From the NCBI GenBank assembly GCA_003511945.1, contig DOJA01000361.1, positions 1 through 14,514 on the forward strand: a stretch of 14,514 bases of DNA, written 5' to 3'. The DNA is from Phycisphaerales bacterium. Its GTDB lineage: Bacteria > Planctomycetota > Phycisphaerae > Phycisphaerales > UBA1924. Position 1 is the first letter of the stretch; the number at the start of each line of letters is the position of its first letter. The notes beneath the pieces are model-generated. The model was not told the DNA's origin. It saw nothing but the letters and a program-made list of their open reading frames with translations, and did no database searches. Positions 12,847 to 14,514 of this stretch are shown piece by piece. The position numbers and the translations under genes were made by a program.

Positions 12847-14432
12847 GCGCGCTCCTCGGCGTGAGCCCAGAGGCCAGTGTCCGGAGCCACGGACACCCCG
12901 GCGTCCTCGCACAGCGCCCAGGCGGCGGTCACCCCGCTCATCAGCACCATCGGGACCCCGGGTCCCGGGTTGACGCTGCCGCCCGCGAAGTAGAGGTTGC
13001 TGGGAGTGCCGGCGCGGTTGCGGGGCTTGAAACCGCCCCGGAGTCGCCCGTGGGAGGCCAGGCCGTAGATGGCCCCGCCCTCGGCGTTGTACATGCGGTC
13101 GATGGCGCTGGGCGTGAGGTGTCGCTCGACGACGATGTGGGACTCGATGTCGGGCATGGCGGATCGCCTCAACTTGTCGATCACGACGGGGCGGTAGGAC
13201 TCCAGCAGCCCGCCCGCTCCCTCCCAGCGCTGCCCGGGGCGCAGGTAGGGGGTGTGGATGAGGGCGTAGAGGGCCTCGCAGCCCGGCGGGGCCTGCTGGT
13301 CGTCGGTGCGGGAGGGAGCCGCGAGGTACACCGTCGGGTCGCGGGCGGGGATGCCGGCCCGGTAGATGTCGTCGAACTCCGCGTGCGGGTCGCGGCTGAA
13401 GAGGAAGTTGTGGTGCGCCAGGTGCGGGTACTGGCGATCGAGCCCGAGGTAGAGCACCAGCCCGCTGCAGGCCGGCGAATAGCGGGAGGCGATCCGCTCC
13501 TGGGACCGGCGGGCCGCGGGCGATGCGACGAGATCGCGCAGGGTCCGCTGCACATCGGAGTTGGAGATCACCGCCTCCGCGCCGAGCGTCCGCCCATCGT
13601 CCAGCGTCACGCCTGTCACTCGGTCGGCGTGGCCGACGATCCGGTCCACCCGCCGCCCCAGCTCGAAGCGGACGCCCAGTTCGCCCGCCAGGCGCTCCAG
13701 CGCCCGGGCCACGCTCCGCGTGCCCCCCATGGCGTACCAGCACCCGTGGTCGGCCTGCGCGGCACCGATGAGGGAGAGGATCGCCGGCGCGAGGAACGGG
13801 CTCGAACCGACATACTGCAGCAGGTGCTCGCACATCTGGCGCACATGGGGCTCGCGGATCATCCGTGACAGCGTGGCGCCGACCGTGGAGTGCAGGCGCA
13901 TCGCCAGCACATCGCGGAGGATGGCCGGATCGCTGGGGGGCGGGCGCCGCACCAGGTCGCCGATGCCACCAAGGTCCTTGTAGAAGAACACCTTCTCGCT
14001 GAGCCGGAACATCCGCCGGCTGTAGGCCAGGAATCGCCGGTAGCCCTCCCCCGCGCCGGCGCCGGGGAAGTGCGCGTCGGCGCCGGAGGCGAAGCGGCGT
14101 TCGTCGCGCCACAGGTCCAGCACGACGCCGTCCTCGTAGAAGCAGCGCCACTGAGGGTCCAGGTCCACGAGCGTGAGGTAGTCCTCGGCCCGCCGTCCCG
14201 CGCGCCGGATGATCCCCAGCAGCACCTGCGGGAGCGTGAGGATCGTCGGCCCCATGTCAAAGCGGAAGGCGGAGTCCTCCAGGACATTCATCTTCCCGCC
14301 CAGGTGATTGTTGGCCTCGACGATGGTGACCGCAAAGCCGCGGTGGGAGAGCTCGACCGCGCTGGCCAGCCCCGCCAGCCCACCGCCCACGACGACCACG
14401 CGGGGAGGATCGGATGATCGATCAAGGGACAT
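12819..14432 (-). CDS. CrtI/CrtN/CrtP-family FAD-dependent carotenoid desaturase or oxidase
   Basis: 537 aa. An N-terminal dinucleotide-binding fold shows G16-x-G18-x-x-G21 in VVVVGGGLAGLASA, ending in the ribose-binding E39, then NNHLGGKMN (41-49) and FDMGPTILTLP, the signature opening of the CrtI family. The C-terminus has NLYFAGGSVNPGPGVPMVLMSG (from 479), the bacterial phytoene-dehydrogenase signature. The family includes phytoene desaturase (CrtI), diapophytoene/squalene-route desaturase (CrtN) and the terminal oxidase CrtP/CrtNb; sequence alone does not separate these here. With the acyltransferase and CrtQ-like glycosyltransferase downstream, a C30 (squalene-route) role is plausible, since that route is known from Planctomycetes. 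The ATG at 14432 is preferred to the GTG at 14444: GGTGAG lies seven bases before it. First gene of the operon as far as the window shows. Confidence 0.9.
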   Translation of the reverse strand: MSLDRSSDPPRVVVVGGGLAGLASAVELSHRGFAVTIVEANNHLGGKMNVLEDSAFRFDMGPTILTLPQVLLGIIRRAGRRAEDYLTLVDLDPQWRCFYEDGVVLDLWRDERRFASGADAHFPGAGAGEGYRRFLAYSRRMFRLSEKVFFYKDLGGIGDLVRRPPPSDPAILRDVLAMRLHSTVGATLSRMIREPHVRQMCEHLLQYVGSSPFLAPAILSLIGAAQADHGCWYAMGGTRSVARALERLAGELGVRFELGRRVDRIVGHADRVTGVTLDDGRTLGAEAVISNSDVQRTLRDLVASPAARRSQERIASRYSPACSGLVLYLGLDRQYPHLAHHNFLFSRDPHAEFDDIYRAGIPARDPTVYLAAPSRTDDQQAPPGCEALYALIHTPYLRPGQRWEGAGGLLESYRPVVIDKLRRSAMPDIESHIVVERHLTPSAIDRMYNAEGGAIYGLASHGRLRGGFKPRNRAGTPSNLYFAGGSVNPGPGVPMVLMSGVTAAWALCEDAGVSVAPDTGLWAHAEERAWTPQSVAN

Positions 14433-14440
14433 GGTGGGTC

Positions 14441-14514
14441 TCACCGAACGGGAACGAGGGCTGAAGGGGCCGGCTGGGCTGGGGCGTCCCGGGCGGCCGG
14501 GGGGTCCCGGGGTG
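14441..14514 (-). CDS. Possible 3' end of an upstream gene (partial)
   Basis: One minus-strand frame runs open from the window edge to a TGA at 14443-14441, eight bases before the desaturase start. It gives a 23-residue Pro/Ala-rich tail ending in LVPVR. The tight spacing is what an operon would show, but so short an open frame in GC-rich DNA can be chance. No family can be recognised. Confidence 0.25.
   Translation of the reverse strand, partial: PRDPPAARDAPAQPAPSALVPVR

Noticed and set aside
11998..14151. 717-residue frame apparently fusing an unknown domain to the acyltransferase
   Set aside because: The part upstream of 12846 is a shadow of the desaturase gene, whose motifs read in the other frame.
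1..14514. CRISPR array, tRNA, rRNA, insertion sequence or phage genes
   Set aside because: I saw no regularly spaced repeats, cloverleaf sequences, transposase motifs or terminal inverted repeats with target duplications on either strand.

Overview
The window is very GC-rich, about two-thirds by eye. It has compact operons with 4-bp gene overlaps, good Shine-Dalgarno sequences, and two secreted proteins ending in a Pro-Leu-Pro-Ser / hydrophobic / Arg4 tail of the PEP-CTERM type. These tails, together with a polysaccharide locus and a carotenoid glycosyl/acyl-transfer operon, suggest a planctomycete-like bacterium, perhaps Phycisphaerae. This is an inference; no rRNA or other phylogenetic marker is present.

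Layout. (1) 24-8525, minus strand, transcribed right to left: an exopolysaccharide locus. Its order is a secreted beta-helix protein (6585-8525), a Wzx-type flippase (4972-6531), a 199-bp gap with an inverted repeat, then four genes each overlapping the next by ATGA: a family 4 glycosyltransferase (3549-4772), a family 2 glycosyltransferase (2704-3552), a polysaccharide pyruvyl transferase (1373-2707) and an FrhB/FdhB-like Fe-S flavoprotein (24-1376). (2) 8526-9183: a long, comparatively AT-richer divergent intergenic region. (3) 9184-10761, plus strand: two tandem paralogous secreted proteins with PEP-CTERM-like tails, each with its own promoter candidate (TTGACC, 16-bp spacer) and its own hairpin terminator. 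(4) 10844-14432, minus strand: a three-gene carotenoid-type operon of a CrtI/CrtN/CrtP-family FAD enzyme, a PlsC-like acyltransferase and a CrtQ/HpnB-like glycosyltransferase. It probably makes a glycosylated, acylated carotenoid.

How the parts fit. The polysaccharide locus would assemble a lipid-linked repeat unit (GT4, GT2), decorate it with pyruvate ketals (pyruvyl transferase, perhaps with the flavoprotein) and flip it across the membrane (Wzx). The beta-helix protein would act outside the cytoplasm. PEP-CTERM proteins are known to travel with exopolysaccharide loci, so the two tandem paralogs may be partners of this matrix. The initiating transferase, polymerase, export machinery and exosortase are not in the window.

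The most unusual sequence-level signal is that I found no ACGT tetranucleotide anywhere in the 14.5 kb on a line-by-line read, although ACGA, ACGC and ACGG are common. Codon choice at Asp/Asn/His/Tyr-Val junctions is bent to avoid it (GAT GTC, AAT GTC, CAT GTC, TAT GTC).
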